The translations under genes and the position numbers were made by a program. The notes beneath the pieces are model-generated. The model searched no databases. It saw only the letters and a program-made list of their open reading frames with translations, and had not been told where the DNA came from. A stretch of DNA of 12,775 bases from RYN-124 sp033851845 (GTDB lineage: Bacteria; Actinomycetota; Actinomycetes; Mycobacteriales; SCTD01), in contig JAWWOH010000118.1 in assembly GCA_033851845.1 (NCBI GenBank), positions 1-12,775 of the forward strand, in the 5' to 3' direction. This document shows, one piece after another, positions 1-7,681 of this stretch (position 1 is its first letter; every line of letters begins with the position of its first letter).

Positions 1-259
1 CGCCGGTGGTGGCGGCGCGGCCGCCGCGTCGGACGACTCGGCCGAGCAGGACGAGTTCGACGTCATCCTCGACGAGGCCGGCGACAAGAAGATCCAGGTC
101 ATCAAGGAGGTGCGCACGCTCACGTCCCTCGGCCTGAAGGAGGCCAAGGACCTCGTGGACGGCGCGCCGAAGCCGGTCCTGGAGAAGGTCACCAAGGAGG
201 CGGCCGAGAAGGCGAAGGCGGCCCTCGAGGGCGCCGGCGCCAAGGTCACGCTCAAGTAG
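1..259 (+). CDS. rplL: 50S ribosomal protein L7/L12, C-terminal part (5' end outside window)
   Basis: The last 85 codons of L7/L12, the ribosomal stalk protein that recruits and stimulates translation GTPases, are present in the frame beginning at base 2 and ending with TAG at 257-259. The fragment opens in the flexible Ala/Gly-rich hinge, followed by an acidic stretch. It then covers the compact C-terminal domain: EFDVILDEAG, KKIQVIKEVR, LGLKEAKDLVDGAPK, and a final lysine/alanine helix ending KVTLK. This pattern is very characteristic of the family, so the identification is secure. The N-terminal dimerisation domain that binds L10 lies upstream of the window. The gene is followed by a strong hairpin and then by the mce operon. 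In many bacteria rpoB would come next. Confidence 0.97.
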   Translation, partial: AGGGGAAAASDDSAEQDEFDVILDEAGDKKIQVIKEVRTLTSLGLKEAKDLVDGAPKPVLEKVTKEAAEKAKAALEGAGAKVTLK

Positions 260-277
260 GAGCTCTCACGTCCGGCA

Positions 278-308
278 GGGGCGGTACGCCGGTCCGGCGT
301 ACCGCCCC
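278..308 (+). terminator. Strong GC-rich hairpin after rplL, probable transcription terminator
   Basis: A perfect 13-bp inverted repeat, GGGGCGGTACGCC (278-290) and GGCGTACCGCCCC (296-308), surrounds a 5-nt GGTCC loop that could pair two bases further. It starts 19 nt after the rplL stop. There is no long T run, only TGTTT at 314-318, which is common for actinobacterial terminators. It probably ends or attenuates the rplL transcript and separates it from the mce operon. A processing or RNA-stability role is also possible. Confidence 0.8.
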
Positions 309-349
309 CGCGGTGTTTCCGCGGTGATCGCGGAGGGCAGCGACCCGGG

Positions 350-379
350 GCGACGGTCCGTGCGGAACGCGCATATCCT
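350..379 (+). promoter_or_regulatory. Candidate promoter for the mce operon
   Basis: A -10-like hexamer TATCCT (374-379) lies 18 nt downstream of GCGACG (350-355), which shares only the GAC core with the -35 consensus TTGACA. This would start transcription near 386 and leave a leader of about 40 nt before the GTG of mkl. It is the best pair I found between the rplL hairpin and mkl, but the -35 is weak. It is a prediction from consensus alone. Confidence 0.35.
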
Positions 380-391
380 CCGGGAAGTCCT

Positions 392-407
392 TGTGAGTCG
401 GGTCACG
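392..407 (+). promoter_or_regulatory. CRP/GlxR-like operator palindrome upstream of mkl
   Basis: TGTGA-GTCGGG-TCACG matches nine of the ten fixed bases of the TGTGA-N6-TCACA consensus bound by CRP-family regulators, including mycobacterial Crp and corynebacterial GlxR. It lies 13 nt downstream of the candidate -10 and 17 nt upstream of the mkl GTG. A protein bound here would sit over or just after the transcription start, which suggests repression. The match is seen directly. The regulator is inferred, and a chance match in a GC-rich genome remains possible. Confidence 0.4.
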
Positions 408-424
408 TCGAGTGGAGTCGCGCT

Positions 425-1627
425 GTGGGTGTCGAGATCAGCGTCGAGAACCTCACCAAGCGCTTCGGGCGACAGACCATCTGGGAGGACGTCAGCCTCA
501 CCCTCCCGGCCGGCGAGATCAGCGTGCTGCTCGGTCCGTCCGGCACCGGCAAGTCGGTGTTCCTCAAGTGCCTGATCGGGCTGCTCAAGCCGGAGAACGG
601 CTCGATCACCATCGAGGGCAAGGACATCACCAAGATCCGGGAGCGCGAGCTCTACGAGATCCGCAAGCTCTTCGGTGTGCTCTTCCAGGACGGCGCGCTG
701 TTCGGCTCCCAGAACCTGTTCGACAACATCGCCTTCCCGCTTCGTGAGCACACGAAGAAGACGGAGAAGGAGATCAAGTCGATCGTCCTCGAGAAGATGG
801 AGCTGACCGGCCTGTCCGGGGCAGAGCGCAAGCTCCCGGGCGAGATCTCCGGCGGGATGCGCAAGCGGGCCGGACTGGCCCGGGCGCTCGTGCTGGACCC
901 GCAGATCCTGCTGTTCGACGAGCCGGACTCCGGTCTCGACCCGGTCCGCACGGCCTACCTCAACCAGCTCATCGTCGACCTCAACGCGCAGATCGAGGCG
1001 ACCTTCCTCATCGTGACCCACGACATCAGCACGGCACGATCGGTGCCGGACAACATCGGTCTGCTGTACCGGCGCCACCTCGCGATGTTCGGCCCGCGCG
1101 AGATGCTGCTGTCGAGCAACGAGCCGGTCGTCCGCCAGTTCCTCAACGGGCAGCGGCAGGGTCCGATCGGGATGGCCGAGGAGAAGGACGCCGGCGAGCT
1201 GGCAGCCGAGGCGGAGAGCGGCGACGAGCAGGCGAAGCTGCCGCCGATCCCGGTCCAGCTGCCGACGAGCGACGGCCGGGTCCGCAACACGCAGCGGCCG
1301 CCGGGCTCGTGGCTCACCGAGCACGGCGTCGTGCCGCCCCCGGGCTCGTTCGAGGGCATCGACGTCGACGTGCCGACCGGGTCCGGGCACTACGGCTGGG
1401 AGGGTGATATCCCGTCGCCCAAGGGCCGGTCCCGCAACGGCAAGGCGAGCACCTCCAACGTCGAGGTCGTCGCGCCCGAAGAGGTCCGGCGCGCCGACGC
1501 CGATGGGTCAGAGGCGGGCGCTCCGGACAGCGAGGCGCCGCGCCGGCGGACGCCGAGCAAGGCGGCCGCGAAGCCGGCTGCGAAGAAGGCTCCGCTGCCT
1601 CGAGGGCGCTCCCGGAGTGACGCCTGA
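425..1627 (+). CDS. mkl: Mce transporter ATP-binding protein (Mkl/MceG type)
   Basis: This 400-residue ABC ATPase energises Mce lipid import from the cytoplasmic face. Visible motifs are Walker A GPSGTGKS (37-44), the Q-loop region GVLFQDGALFGS (84-95), the signature ISGGM (141-145), Walker B ILLFDEP (161-167), the D-loop SGLDP (169-173), and the switch histidine in VTHD (H199). Stretches such as PGEISGGMRKRAGLARALVL, EPVVRQFLNG and GPIGM are those of mycobacterial Mkl, so the subfamily is clear. Residues from about 250 onward form a low-complexity Pro/Glu/Ser-rich tail ending in a basic segment with 10 Lys/Arg in the last 28 residues. I recall no such tail in mycobacterial Mkl. The GTG at 425 is chosen because GGAG (414-417) lies 7 nt upstream and the protein begins directly at the ATPase fold. 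The stop overlaps the yrbEA start (TGATG). Confidence 0.95.
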   Translation: MGVEISVENLTKRFGRQTIWEDVSLTLPAGEISVLLGPSGTGKSVFLKCLIGLLKPENGSITIEGKDITKIRERELYEIRKLFGVLFQDGALFGSQNLFDNIAFPLREHTKKTEKEIKSIVLEKMELTGLSGAERKLPGEISGGMRKRAGLARALVLDPQILLFDEPDSGLDPVRTAYLNQLIVDLNAQIEATFLIVTHDISTARSVPDNIGLLYRRHLAMFGPREMLLSSNEPVVRQFLNGQRQGPIGMAEEKDAGELAAEAESGDEQAKLPPIPVQLPTSDGRVRNTQRPPGSWLTEHGVVPPPGSFEGIDVDVPTGSGHYGWEGDIPSPKGRSRNGKASTSNVEVVAPEEVRRADADGSEAGAPDSEAPRRRTPSKAAAKPAAKKAPLPRGRSRSDA

Positions 1628-2400
1628 TGGCGTTCGCCCCCGCTGCACCGGTCCGTGGGGCCGGTGACTTCTTCGCCCTGTCACTCGACGTGCTGCGGAG
1701 CTTGTTCAAGCGGCCGTTCCAGGGGGCGGAGTTCGTCCAGCAGGCCTGGTTCATCGCGAGCGTCACGATCCTGCCGACTGCACTCGTGTCGATCCCGTTC
1801 GGTGCCGTGCTCGCGCTGCAGGTGGGCAACCTCACCAAGCAGATCGGTGCGCAGTCCTTCACCGGCGCGGTCGCCGTTCTCGGCATCGTCCGCGAAGCCA
1901 GCCCGATCGTGACCGCGCTGCTGATCGCCGGCGCCGGCGGGTCCGCGATCTGCGCCGATCTCGGCTCCCGCAAGATCCGCGATGAGATCGACGCGATGGA
2001 GGTGCTCGGGGTCAGTCCGCTGCAGCGTCTCGTCGTGCCCCGGGTGCTCGCGACGATGCTCGTCGCCTTCTTCCTCAACGGCCTGGTGTCGGTCGTCGGC
2101 GTGGTCGGCGGCTACTTCTTCAACGTGATCCTGCAGGGCGGTACGCCGGGTGCCTACCTCGCGTCGTTCACCGCGCTCGCGCAGCTCCCCGACCTCTACG
2201 TCGGCCAGCTCAAGGCGGTCATCTTCGGGATGATCGCGGCGCTCGTCGCGGCCTACAAGGGCCTCAACGCGAAGGGTGGCCCGAAGGGCGTCGGTGACGC
2301 CGTCAACCAGAGCGTCGTCATCTCATTCATGCTGCTGTTCCTGACCAACTTCATCATCACCGCCGTGTACTTCCAGATCGTTCCGCAGAAGGGCGGCTGA
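1627..2400 (+). CDS. yrbEA: MlaE/YrbE-family permease, subunit A
   Basis: This 257-residue integral membrane protein of the MlaE family is one half of the permease heterodimer on which the Mce hexamer sits. The family hallmarks are clear: an amphipathic N-terminal region (FFALSLDVLRSLFKRPF), hydrophobic segments near residues 43-70 and 90-115, and the coupling motif RDEIDAMEVLG (118-128), which contacts the ATPase. Further membrane helices follow near 137-160, 195-215 and 230-250. GIVREASPIVTALLIAGAGG is typical of the family. The length is normal. The ATG at 1627 shares one base with the mkl stop, so translation is probably coupled. It is followed after 2 nt by its paralogous partner yrbEB. 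Membrane limits are estimates by eye. Confidence 0.93.
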   Translation: MAFAPAAPVRGAGDFFALSLDVLRSLFKRPFQGAEFVQQAWFIASVTILPTALVSIPFGAVLALQVGNLTKQIGAQSFTGAVAVLGIVREASPIVTALLIAGAGGSAICADLGSRKIRDEIDAMEVLGVSPLQRLVVPRVLATMLVAFFLNGLVSVVGVVGGYFFNVILQGGTPGAYLASFTALAQLPDLYVGQLKAVIFGMIAALVAAYKGLNAKGGPKGVGDAVNQSVVISFMLLFLTNFIITAVYFQIVPQKGG

Positions 2401-2402
2401 GC

Positions 2403-3272
2403 ATGGCCGTCACCTCTGCCTCGCCGCCGGTCGTCGATCGGGCCCGCCGGCTCGGCGGCGCGATCGTCGCCCGGCCGCTGGCAGCTCTCGACGACCTCGG
2501 CGCGCAGCTCTCGTTCTACGCGCGCTCGCTCTTCTGGTCCTACCGCACGCTGCTGCGATACAAGAAGGAGGTCGTCCGCCTGCTCGCCGAGGTGAGCCTC
2601 GGCACCGGTGCTCTCGCTGTCGTCGGCGGCACGGTCGGCGTGATCGCCTTCCTCACCTTCTTCACCGGCACCGAGGTCGGGTTGCAGGGCTACGCGGCGC
2701 TGAACCAGCTCGGCGTCAGCAACTTCACCGCGTTCATCTCGGCCTACTTCAACACCCGTGAGATCGCGCCGCTCGTCGCCGGTCTCGCTCTGTCGGCGAC
2801 CGTCGGCTGCGGCTTCACCGCCCAGCTCGGCGCGATGCGCATCAGCGAGGAGGTCGACGCGCTGGAGGTGATGGGCGTCCCGTCGCTGCCGTTCCTCGTG
2901 ACGACCCGCATGATCGCGGGCTTCGTCGCGGTCACGCCGCTGTACGTCATCGGCCTGCTGTCGTCGTACTTCGCGGCTCGGGTCATCACCACCGGCTTCT
3001 ACGGCCAGTCGACCGGCACCTACGACCAGTACTTCAACCAGTACCTGCCGCCGGTCGACGTGCTCTACAGCTTCGTGAAGGTGCTGGTCTTCGCCGTCAT
3101 CATCATCCTGATCCACTGCTACTACGGCTACTACGCCAGCGGCGGCCCGGCGGGCGTCGGCGTCGCCGTCGGGCGCGCGGTCCGCACTGCGATCGTCGCC
3201 ATCAACGTTGTCGACTTCTTCCTCAGCCTGGCCATCTGGGGCGCCACGACCACCGTGCGGATCGCGGGCTGA
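2403..3272 (+). CDS. yrbEB: MlaE/YrbE-family permease, subunit B
   Basis: This 289-residue protein is the second MlaE-type permease and the partner of YrbEA. It carries the coupling motif SEEVDALEVMG (148-158) and the stretch NTREIAPLVAGLALSATVGCG, which corresponds to the conserved REASPIVTALLIAGAGG segment of subunit A. Compared with subunit A it has about 30 extra N-terminal residues (a basic, amphipathic region before the first membrane helix) and a tyrosine-rich segment near 200-250. That difference is usual between the A and B paralogues. The ATG at 2403 lies 2 nt after the yrbEA stop, without a strong Shine-Dalgarno of its own, so coupled translation is likely. Its TGA overlaps the mceA ATG by one base. 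Confidence 0.93.
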   Translation: MAVTSASPPVVDRARRLGGAIVARPLAALDDLGAQLSFYARSLFWSYRTLLRYKKEVVRLLAEVSLGTGALAVVGGTVGVIAFLTFFTGTEVGLQGYAALNQLGVSNFTAFISAYFNTREIAPLVAGLALSATVGCGFTAQLGAMRISEEVDALEVMGVPSLPFLVTTRMIAGFVAVTPLYVIGLLSSYFAARVITTGFYGQSTGTYDQYFNQYLPPVDVLYSFVKVLVFAVIIILIHCYYGYYASGGPAGVGVAVGRAVRTAIVAINVVDFFLSLAIWGATTTVRIAG

Positions 3273-4576
3273 TGGCTGTCGCTCGCCCCGCGGGGGTTGC
3301 CGCGCTGGTCAGGCTCCGGCTGTCCGGCGTCGCCTTCCTCATCGTCATCGCGCTCCTCGTCGCCCTCACGGTCGCGCTCTACCAGAAGGCGTTCACGCCG
3401 GTCGCCAAGGTGACGCTCAAGACCGACCGCATCGGCAACCAGCTCTCGGCGCCCGCCGACGTGAAGCTGCGCGGCCTGATCGTGGGCGAGGTGCGAAGCG
3501 TCTCGTCGCACGGCGACGGCGCCACCGTGGGGTTGGCGCTGGACCCGTCCAAGCTGCGCCTCATCCCGGCCAACGTCGAGGCCCAGCTGGTGCCCAAGAC
3601 GCTGTTCGGCGAGAAGTTCGTCAACCTGGTGACGCCGCAGGCGCCGAGCGCCGACCACCTGCGCGCCGGCGACGTCATCCCGCAGGACCGGTCGCGTGCC
3701 GCCCTGGAGACCGAGAAGGTCCTCGACCACCTGCTCCCGCTGCTGCAGAGCCTGAAGCCGGCCCAGCTCAGCCTGGCCCTCAACGCGTTGTCCTCCGCGC
3801 TGCGCGGCCGCGGTGACCGGCTGGGTGCCAACTTCGCGCGGGTCGACGCCTACTTCAAGGAGCTCAACCCGGAGCTGCCGGCGATCCAGGAGGACTTCCG
3901 GGGCCTCGCCGACGTGTCCGAGAGCTATGCCGCGGCGGCGCCGGACCTGCTGCGACTGGTCGACAACTCGGCGGCCGTCAGCCGCAACCTCGTTGACCAG
4001 AAGCAGGAGCTCGCCGCCTTCCTCTCGAGCACGACGACGTTCGCCGACACGTTCGCGGACGTCCTCAACGAGAACGACCAGCGGCTCATCACGCTCGCCT
4101 CCGCAAGCCGGCCGTCGCTCGGTGTCTACGCGAAGTACGCGCCGGAGTACCCCTGCATGCTGGCCGGCCTTCGGGCCTGGCAGCCCCGCGTGGAGAACAG
4201 CTTCGGTGGGCTGCAGCCGGGTCTGCACATCACCCTGGAGACCACGCAGGACAACGGCGCCTACAAGACCGGCGAGGAGCCCAAGTACCGCGACGACCGC
4301 GGGCCGGTCTGCTACGGCTTGCCCAAGCCGGTGGTCCCCGCGCCGGACATCAACTACCGGGACGGCTACCGCGACGGCCAGCCAGGCACGGTCAACCCGC
4401 CGCCCGCTGGCGCGGCCGCCGATCCCGCACTGTTCCTCGGTAGCTCAGGGGCGCAGCGGGGCATGCTCAACAGCGTGCTCGCTCCTGTTCTCGAGGTCCC
4501 GTACGACGGGGTGCCGGACATCGCCGAGCTGTTGTTCGGCCCGATGGCACGGGGCGCGACGGTGGGGCTGGCATGA
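3272..4576 (+). CDS. mceA: Mce family protein A
   Basis: The first of six MCE-domain subunits, 434 residues. A membrane helix near 17-37 anchors it with the bulk outside the cytoplasm. The MCE domain spans about 44-125 and contains LRGLIVGEV and LVPKTLFGEKFVNL, typical of the MceA branch. A long helical region (about 145-290) follows, which in the known complex builds the substrate tube. The C-terminal 140 residues hold two cysteines (YPCML, PVCYG) that could form a disulfide, plus a Pro/Gly-rich stretch and a final segment conserved in MceA proteins (the NSVLAPVLEVPYDGVPDIAELL region). The ATG at 3272 lies in TGATG with the yrbEB stop. The next gene overlaps by ATGA. Subunit identity rests on gene order plus these motifs. 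Confidence 0.93.
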   Translation: MAVARPAGVAALVRLRLSGVAFLIVIALLVALTVALYQKAFTPVAKVTLKTDRIGNQLSAPADVKLRGLIVGEVRSVSSHGDGATVGLALDPSKLRLIPANVEAQLVPKTLFGEKFVNLVTPQAPSADHLRAGDVIPQDRSRAALETEKVLDHLLPLLQSLKPAQLSLALNALSSALRGRGDRLGANFARVDAYFKELNPELPAIQEDFRGLADVSESYAAAAPDLLRLVDNSAAVSRNLVDQKQELAAFLSSTTTFADTFADVLNENDQRLITLASASRPSLGVYAKYAPEYPCMLAGLRAWQPRVENSFGGLQPGLHITLETTQDNGAYKTGEEPKYRDDRGPVCYGLPKPVVPAPDINYRDGYRDGQPGTVNPPPAGAAADPALFLGSSGAQRGMLNSVLAPVLEVPYDGVPDIAELLFGPMARGATVGLA

Positions 4577-5598
4577 AAACCTCCGCTGCGCTCGTCAAGC
4601 TCGTGATCTTCATGATCGTCACGTCGATCCTGACGCTGTTCCTCGCCGCGACCATCGGCAACATCACGTTCGGCGGCAAGACGACGTACAAGGCGATGTT
4701 CAGCGATGTGACCGGACTGCTCGCGGGCAACGACGTCCGGCTCGCGGGTGTGCGCATCGGTCAGGTCACCGGCATCGCGCTCGCCGACCGCAAGCTGGCG
4801 AAGGTGACTTTCACCCTCGACCAGAAGCGGCAGATCCCCGAGAGCGCCATCCTCCGGCTGCGCTACCGCAACCTGGTGGGCGAGCGCTACCTCGCGGTGA
4901 CGGAGGGTCCCGGCTCCGCGACCATGCTCAAGCCCGGCTCGACGGTCCCGCTGACGCAGACCCGCAACGCCCTCGACCTGACCGTGCTGTTCAACGGCTT
5001 CCGGCCGCTTTTCCAGGCGCTCGACCCGCAGTCGACGAACGAGGTCGCCTACGAGCTGATCCAGACCCTGCAGGGCGAAGGCGGCACGTTCGAGGCACTG
5101 ATGCAGCGCACGGCGTCGCTGACCAACAGCCTGGCCGATCGCGACGCGGTGATCGGCCGCGTGATCAACAACCTGAGCACGGTGCTCGACACGCTCGACA
5201 ACGGTAACCAGCTCTCCGAGCTGGTGCTCCAGCTGCGCCGGCTGGCCGGGGGCTTCGCGCAGGACCGGGTTGCCATCGGCCAGTCGATCGTCGGCATCAA
5301 CGACCTGACGTCGGCGACGACCTCGCTGCTCACCGACATCCGCGGTCCGTTGCGCACCGACATCGCCCAGCTCGGCGCGGTGGCCGGCACCCTCGACGCC
5401 AACAAGGCGACGGTGAACGGCGTCCTGCAGCGGCTTCCCAACAAGCTCAACCGCATCATCGGCACGGCGACCTACGGGTCCTGGTTCAACTTCTACCTGT
5501 GCGGCTTCGACGGCCGGATCGTTCTGCCGACCGGTGCGGTGATGAGCCCGCACTTCGTCAACGACGCGGCGCGCTGCAAGCGGGGGGCGGGCGAATGA
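4573..5598 (+). CDS. mceB: Mce family protein B
   Basis: This 341-residue MCE subunit has a short cytoplasmic start (MKTSAALVK), a membrane helix near 6-27, and the MCE domain at about 37-115 (LAGNDVRLAGVRIGQVTGI; LRLRYRNLVGERYLAV). It is followed by LDLTVLFNGFRPLFQAL (134-150) and the TLQGEGGT motif, which is the usual signature of MceB. The remainder is a helical region of heptad-like leucines up to about 295. A conserved end then follows (YGSWFNFYLCGFDG), with a cysteine here and a second in the last residues (AARCKRG) that may pair. Its ATG overlaps the mceA stop as ATGA (4573-4576), and its own stop overlaps the mceC start in the same way. Confidence 0.93.
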   Translation: MKTSAALVKLVIFMIVTSILTLFLAATIGNITFGGKTTYKAMFSDVTGLLAGNDVRLAGVRIGQVTGIALADRKLAKVTFTLDQKRQIPESAILRLRYRNLVGERYLAVTEGPGSATMLKPGSTVPLTQTRNALDLTVLFNGFRPLFQALDPQSTNEVAYELIQTLQGEGGTFEALMQRTASLTNSLADRDAVIGRVINNLSTVLDTLDNGNQLSELVLQLRRLAGGFAQDRVAIGQSIVGINDLTSATTSLLTDIRGPLRTDIAQLGAVAGTLDANKATVNGVLQRLPNKLNRIIGTATYGSWFNFYLCGFDGRIVLPTGAVMSPHFVNDAARCKRGAGE

Positions 5599-6581
5599 CG
5601 CCGTTCCGCGAGCGCAACAAGACCGTGATCGGTGCCGTCGGCCTGCTGCTGATCGTCGGGCTGCTCGTGGTGGCGTTCAGTGCCGACAAGCTGCCGATCA
5701 TCGGCGGCGGCACGGTCTACAAGGCGCAGTTCAGCGAAGCCGCCGGCCTGCGACCCAACGACGAGGTTCGCGTTGCCGGCGTGAAGGTCGGCAAGGTCAC
5801 CGCCGTCGACCTGGCCGGTGACCGAGTGCTGGTGAAGTTCCGCGTGAAGAACGCCGACTTCGGCAAGACCAGCCGCGCCGACATCCGCATCAAGACCGTT
5901 CTTGGTCGCAAGTTCCTGATGCTCACCCCGGACGGACCGGGGCAGCTGTCGCCGGACGACGTCATCCCGCTGGCTCGCACGTCGTCGCCGTACGACGTGT
6001 CGGAAGCGTTCCAGGGACTGGCCGGGACGGTCGACCAGATCGACACCGCGCAGCTCGAGCGGTCGTTCCGGACCCTCGCCGACACGTTCCGGGACACCCC
6101 CGACGAGGTGCGCACCTCGCTCACCGGGCTGTCCCGGCTGTCACGCACCATCGCCAGCCGCGACCAGCAGCTGCAGACGCTGCTCAAGCGGAGCAGCGTC
6201 GTGACGCAGGTGCTGTCGGAGCGTGACCAGGACCTCACCGCGTTCATGTCCGACAGCAGCTTGATCCTGCAGGAGCTGCGCCGTCGCCGGGAGGCGATCA
6301 ACCAGCTGCTCACGACCACGACCCAGCTGTCCGAGCAGCTCATCGCGCTGGTCCGCGAGAACCGCGCCACCCTGGCGCCGGCGCTGGCCAAGCTGCATGA
6401 CGTCGTGCTCGTGCTCAAGGCCAACCAGGACAACATCGACAAGGCACTGCCACGGCTGGCGGCCTTCACCCGGGTCTTCGCCAACAACCTCGGCAACGGC
6501 CGCTGGTTCGACACCCTCGTGCAGAACCTGTCGTCGCCGACCGGCTTCGGTCCGGGCGCGCCCACTGGGGGTGCCCGATGA
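5595..6581 (+). CDS. mceC: Mce family protein C
   Basis: This 328-residue MCE subunit has a basic N-terminus (MTPFRERNKT), a membrane helix near 11-29, and the MCE domain at about 40-115 (LRPNDEVRVAGVKVGKVTAV; IRIKTVLGRKFLML). YDVSEAFQGLAGTVDQIDTAQL marks the entry to the long helical region, which runs to about residue 300. The protein ends with a short segment (NGRWFDTLVQNL) that corresponds to the conserved Trp/Phe-containing ends of its paralogues. The ATG at 5595 is chosen over an in-frame GTG at 5499: it gives the ATGA overlap with mceB that recurs along the operon and places the membrane helix at the usual distance from the N-terminus. A G-rich tract (5582-5591) could serve as Shine-Dalgarno. 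Confidence 0.92.
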   Translation: MTPFRERNKTVIGAVGLLLIVGLLVVAFSADKLPIIGGGTVYKAQFSEAAGLRPNDEVRVAGVKVGKVTAVDLAGDRVLVKFRVKNADFGKTSRADIRIKTVLGRKFLMLTPDGPGQLSPDDVIPLARTSSPYDVSEAFQGLAGTVDQIDTAQLERSFRTLADTFRDTPDEVRTSLTGLSRLSRTIASRDQQLQTLLKRSSVVTQVLSERDQDLTAFMSDSSLILQELRRRREAINQLLTTTTQLSEQLIALVRENRATLAPALAKLHDVVLVLKANQDNIDKALPRLAAFTRVFANNLGNGRWFDTLVQNLSSPTGFGPGAPTGGAR

Positions 6582-7681
6582 CCCGCACGGTGTCCAGCCG
6601 ACTGCGCGTGCTGGCCCCACTCGTGGCGCTGAGCCTGGCCGGGGCGACCGCGGGTTGCGGGGTGTTCGGAGGCGGTGCTGCCCAGAAGCACCTCACCGCG
6701 CACTTCGCCCGCACCGTCGGCCTCTACAAGCACAGCGACGTGCGCGTGCTCGGCGTACGCATCGGGCAGGTCGTGTCCATCAAGCCCGAGGGCCGGACGG
6801 TACGCGTCGACATGGAGTACGACGCGAAGTACAAGCTCCCGGTCGACGCGCATGCGGTCGTCGTCGCCCCGTCGATCGTGTCCGACCGCTACGTGCAGAT
6901 CACGCCGGTCTGGAAGAGCGGTGAGGCGCTGCCCCCCGTCTTCGACCTCGCGACCGACCGCACCGCCGTCCCGGTCGAGCTCGACCAGATCTACAGCGCG
7001 ATCGACCAGCTCAACCAGGACATCGGACCCAACGGCGCCAACAAGAACGGCGCGCTCTCCGACTTGCTGCACGTCGGCGCGCAGAACCTCAAGGGCAACG
7101 GTGAGGTGCTCAACGAGGCGCTCAGCGAGCTGTCGCAGGCGGTTGCCACGCTGTCGACCTCGCGGCAGGACCTGTTCGCATCGGTCGACAACCTGCAGGA
7201 CTTCACGACCACGCTGGCCAACAGCGACCGCACCGTTCGGCAGTTCAACGCCGACCTCGCCGACGTCGCTGCGCAGCTGTCGGGCGAGCGGCAGGACCTC
7301 GCCACCGCGGTCCGCGAGCTCTCACTCGCGCTGGGCGAGGTCGCGACGTTCGTCCGTGACAACAAGGCCAACCTCACCGCCAACGTCAGGGACCTTGCGT
7401 CGGTCACCAGCGTGTTGGTGAAGCAGAAGCGGGCCTTGGAGGAGTTCCTCGACAACTCCGCGACCGCGCTGTCCAACCTGCAGCTCGCCTACAACCCGAA
7501 GTCCGGCACGCTGGACACCCGCGACAACAACAGCAACCAGACCACGCCGCAGGGCCTGCTCTGCGGGCTGCTCACCGCGGCCGGCCAGCCGTGCCCGGCG
7601 GTCCTTGCCGCCGCGACCACGAGCGCTCCGACCTACGGCAGTGACCCGACGCTCGGCGGCATTCTCGGTGGTGGGCGATGA
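6578..7681 (+). CDS. mceD: Mce family protein D, with lipoprotein-like signal peptide
   Basis: This 367-residue MCE subunit carries the MCE domain at about 35-110 (YKHSDVRVLGVRIGQVVSI; VVVAPSIVSDRYVQIT). A long helical region of repeated Asn/Leu/Ser heptads follows (about 130-305), then a Thr/Gly-rich C-terminus with two cysteines (LLCGLL, QPCPAV). The N-terminus is a basic start, a hydrophobic stretch of about 15 residues, then TAGC with cysteine 27, followed by a Gly-rich linker. This looks like a type II (lipoprotein) signal peptide, although Thr at -3 is not the preferred residue. MceD of the mycobacterial Mce1 complex has a plain membrane helix instead. The ATG overlaps the mceC stop as ATGA. 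Subunit letter is assigned by gene order. Confidence 0.9.
   Translation: MTRTVSSRLRVLAPLVALSLAGATAGCGVFGGGAAQKHLTAHFARTVGLYKHSDVRVLGVRIGQVVSIKPEGRTVRVDMEYDAKYKLPVDAHAVVVAPSIVSDRYVQITPVWKSGEALPPVFDLATDRTAVPVELDQIYSAIDQLNQDIGPNGANKNGALSDLLHVGAQNLKGNGEVLNEALSELSQAVATLSTSRQDLFASVDNLQDFTTTLANSDRTVRQFNADLADVAAQLSGERQDLATAVRELSLALGEVATFVRDNKANLTANVRDLASVTSVLVKQKRALEEFLDNSATALSNLQLAYNPKSGTLDTRDNNSNQTTPQGLLCGLLTAAGQPCPAVLAAATTSAPTYGSDPTLGGILGGGR

Noticed and set aside
266..1390. Long minus-strand open frame (374 aa) opposite mkl
   Set aside because: Rich in Arg, Asp, Glu, Val and Leu, with no recognisable domain. It runs antisense to a gene with every ABC ATPase motif and is a GC-rich shadow frame.
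3813..5207. 464-residue plus-strand frame across mceA and mceB
   Set aside because: Composed largely of Arg, Ser and Thr, the typical product of reading a GC-rich gene out of frame. mceA and mceB explain this DNA.
3131..5553. Minus-strand open frames at 3131-4228 and 4366-5553
   Set aside because: Antisense to mceA and mceB, with low-complexity Arg/Glu/Val/Gln composition and no domain. Such frames are expected in high-GC DNA.
5499..5594. Upstream GTG start for mceC
   Set aside because: It would add 32 Arg/Gly-rich residues overlapping mceB. The ATG at 5595 fits the family N-terminus and the ATGA overlap.
5717..7072. 451-residue minus-strand frame
   Set aside because: Antisense to mceC and mceD and Ser/Arg-rich in its second half; no family resemblance.
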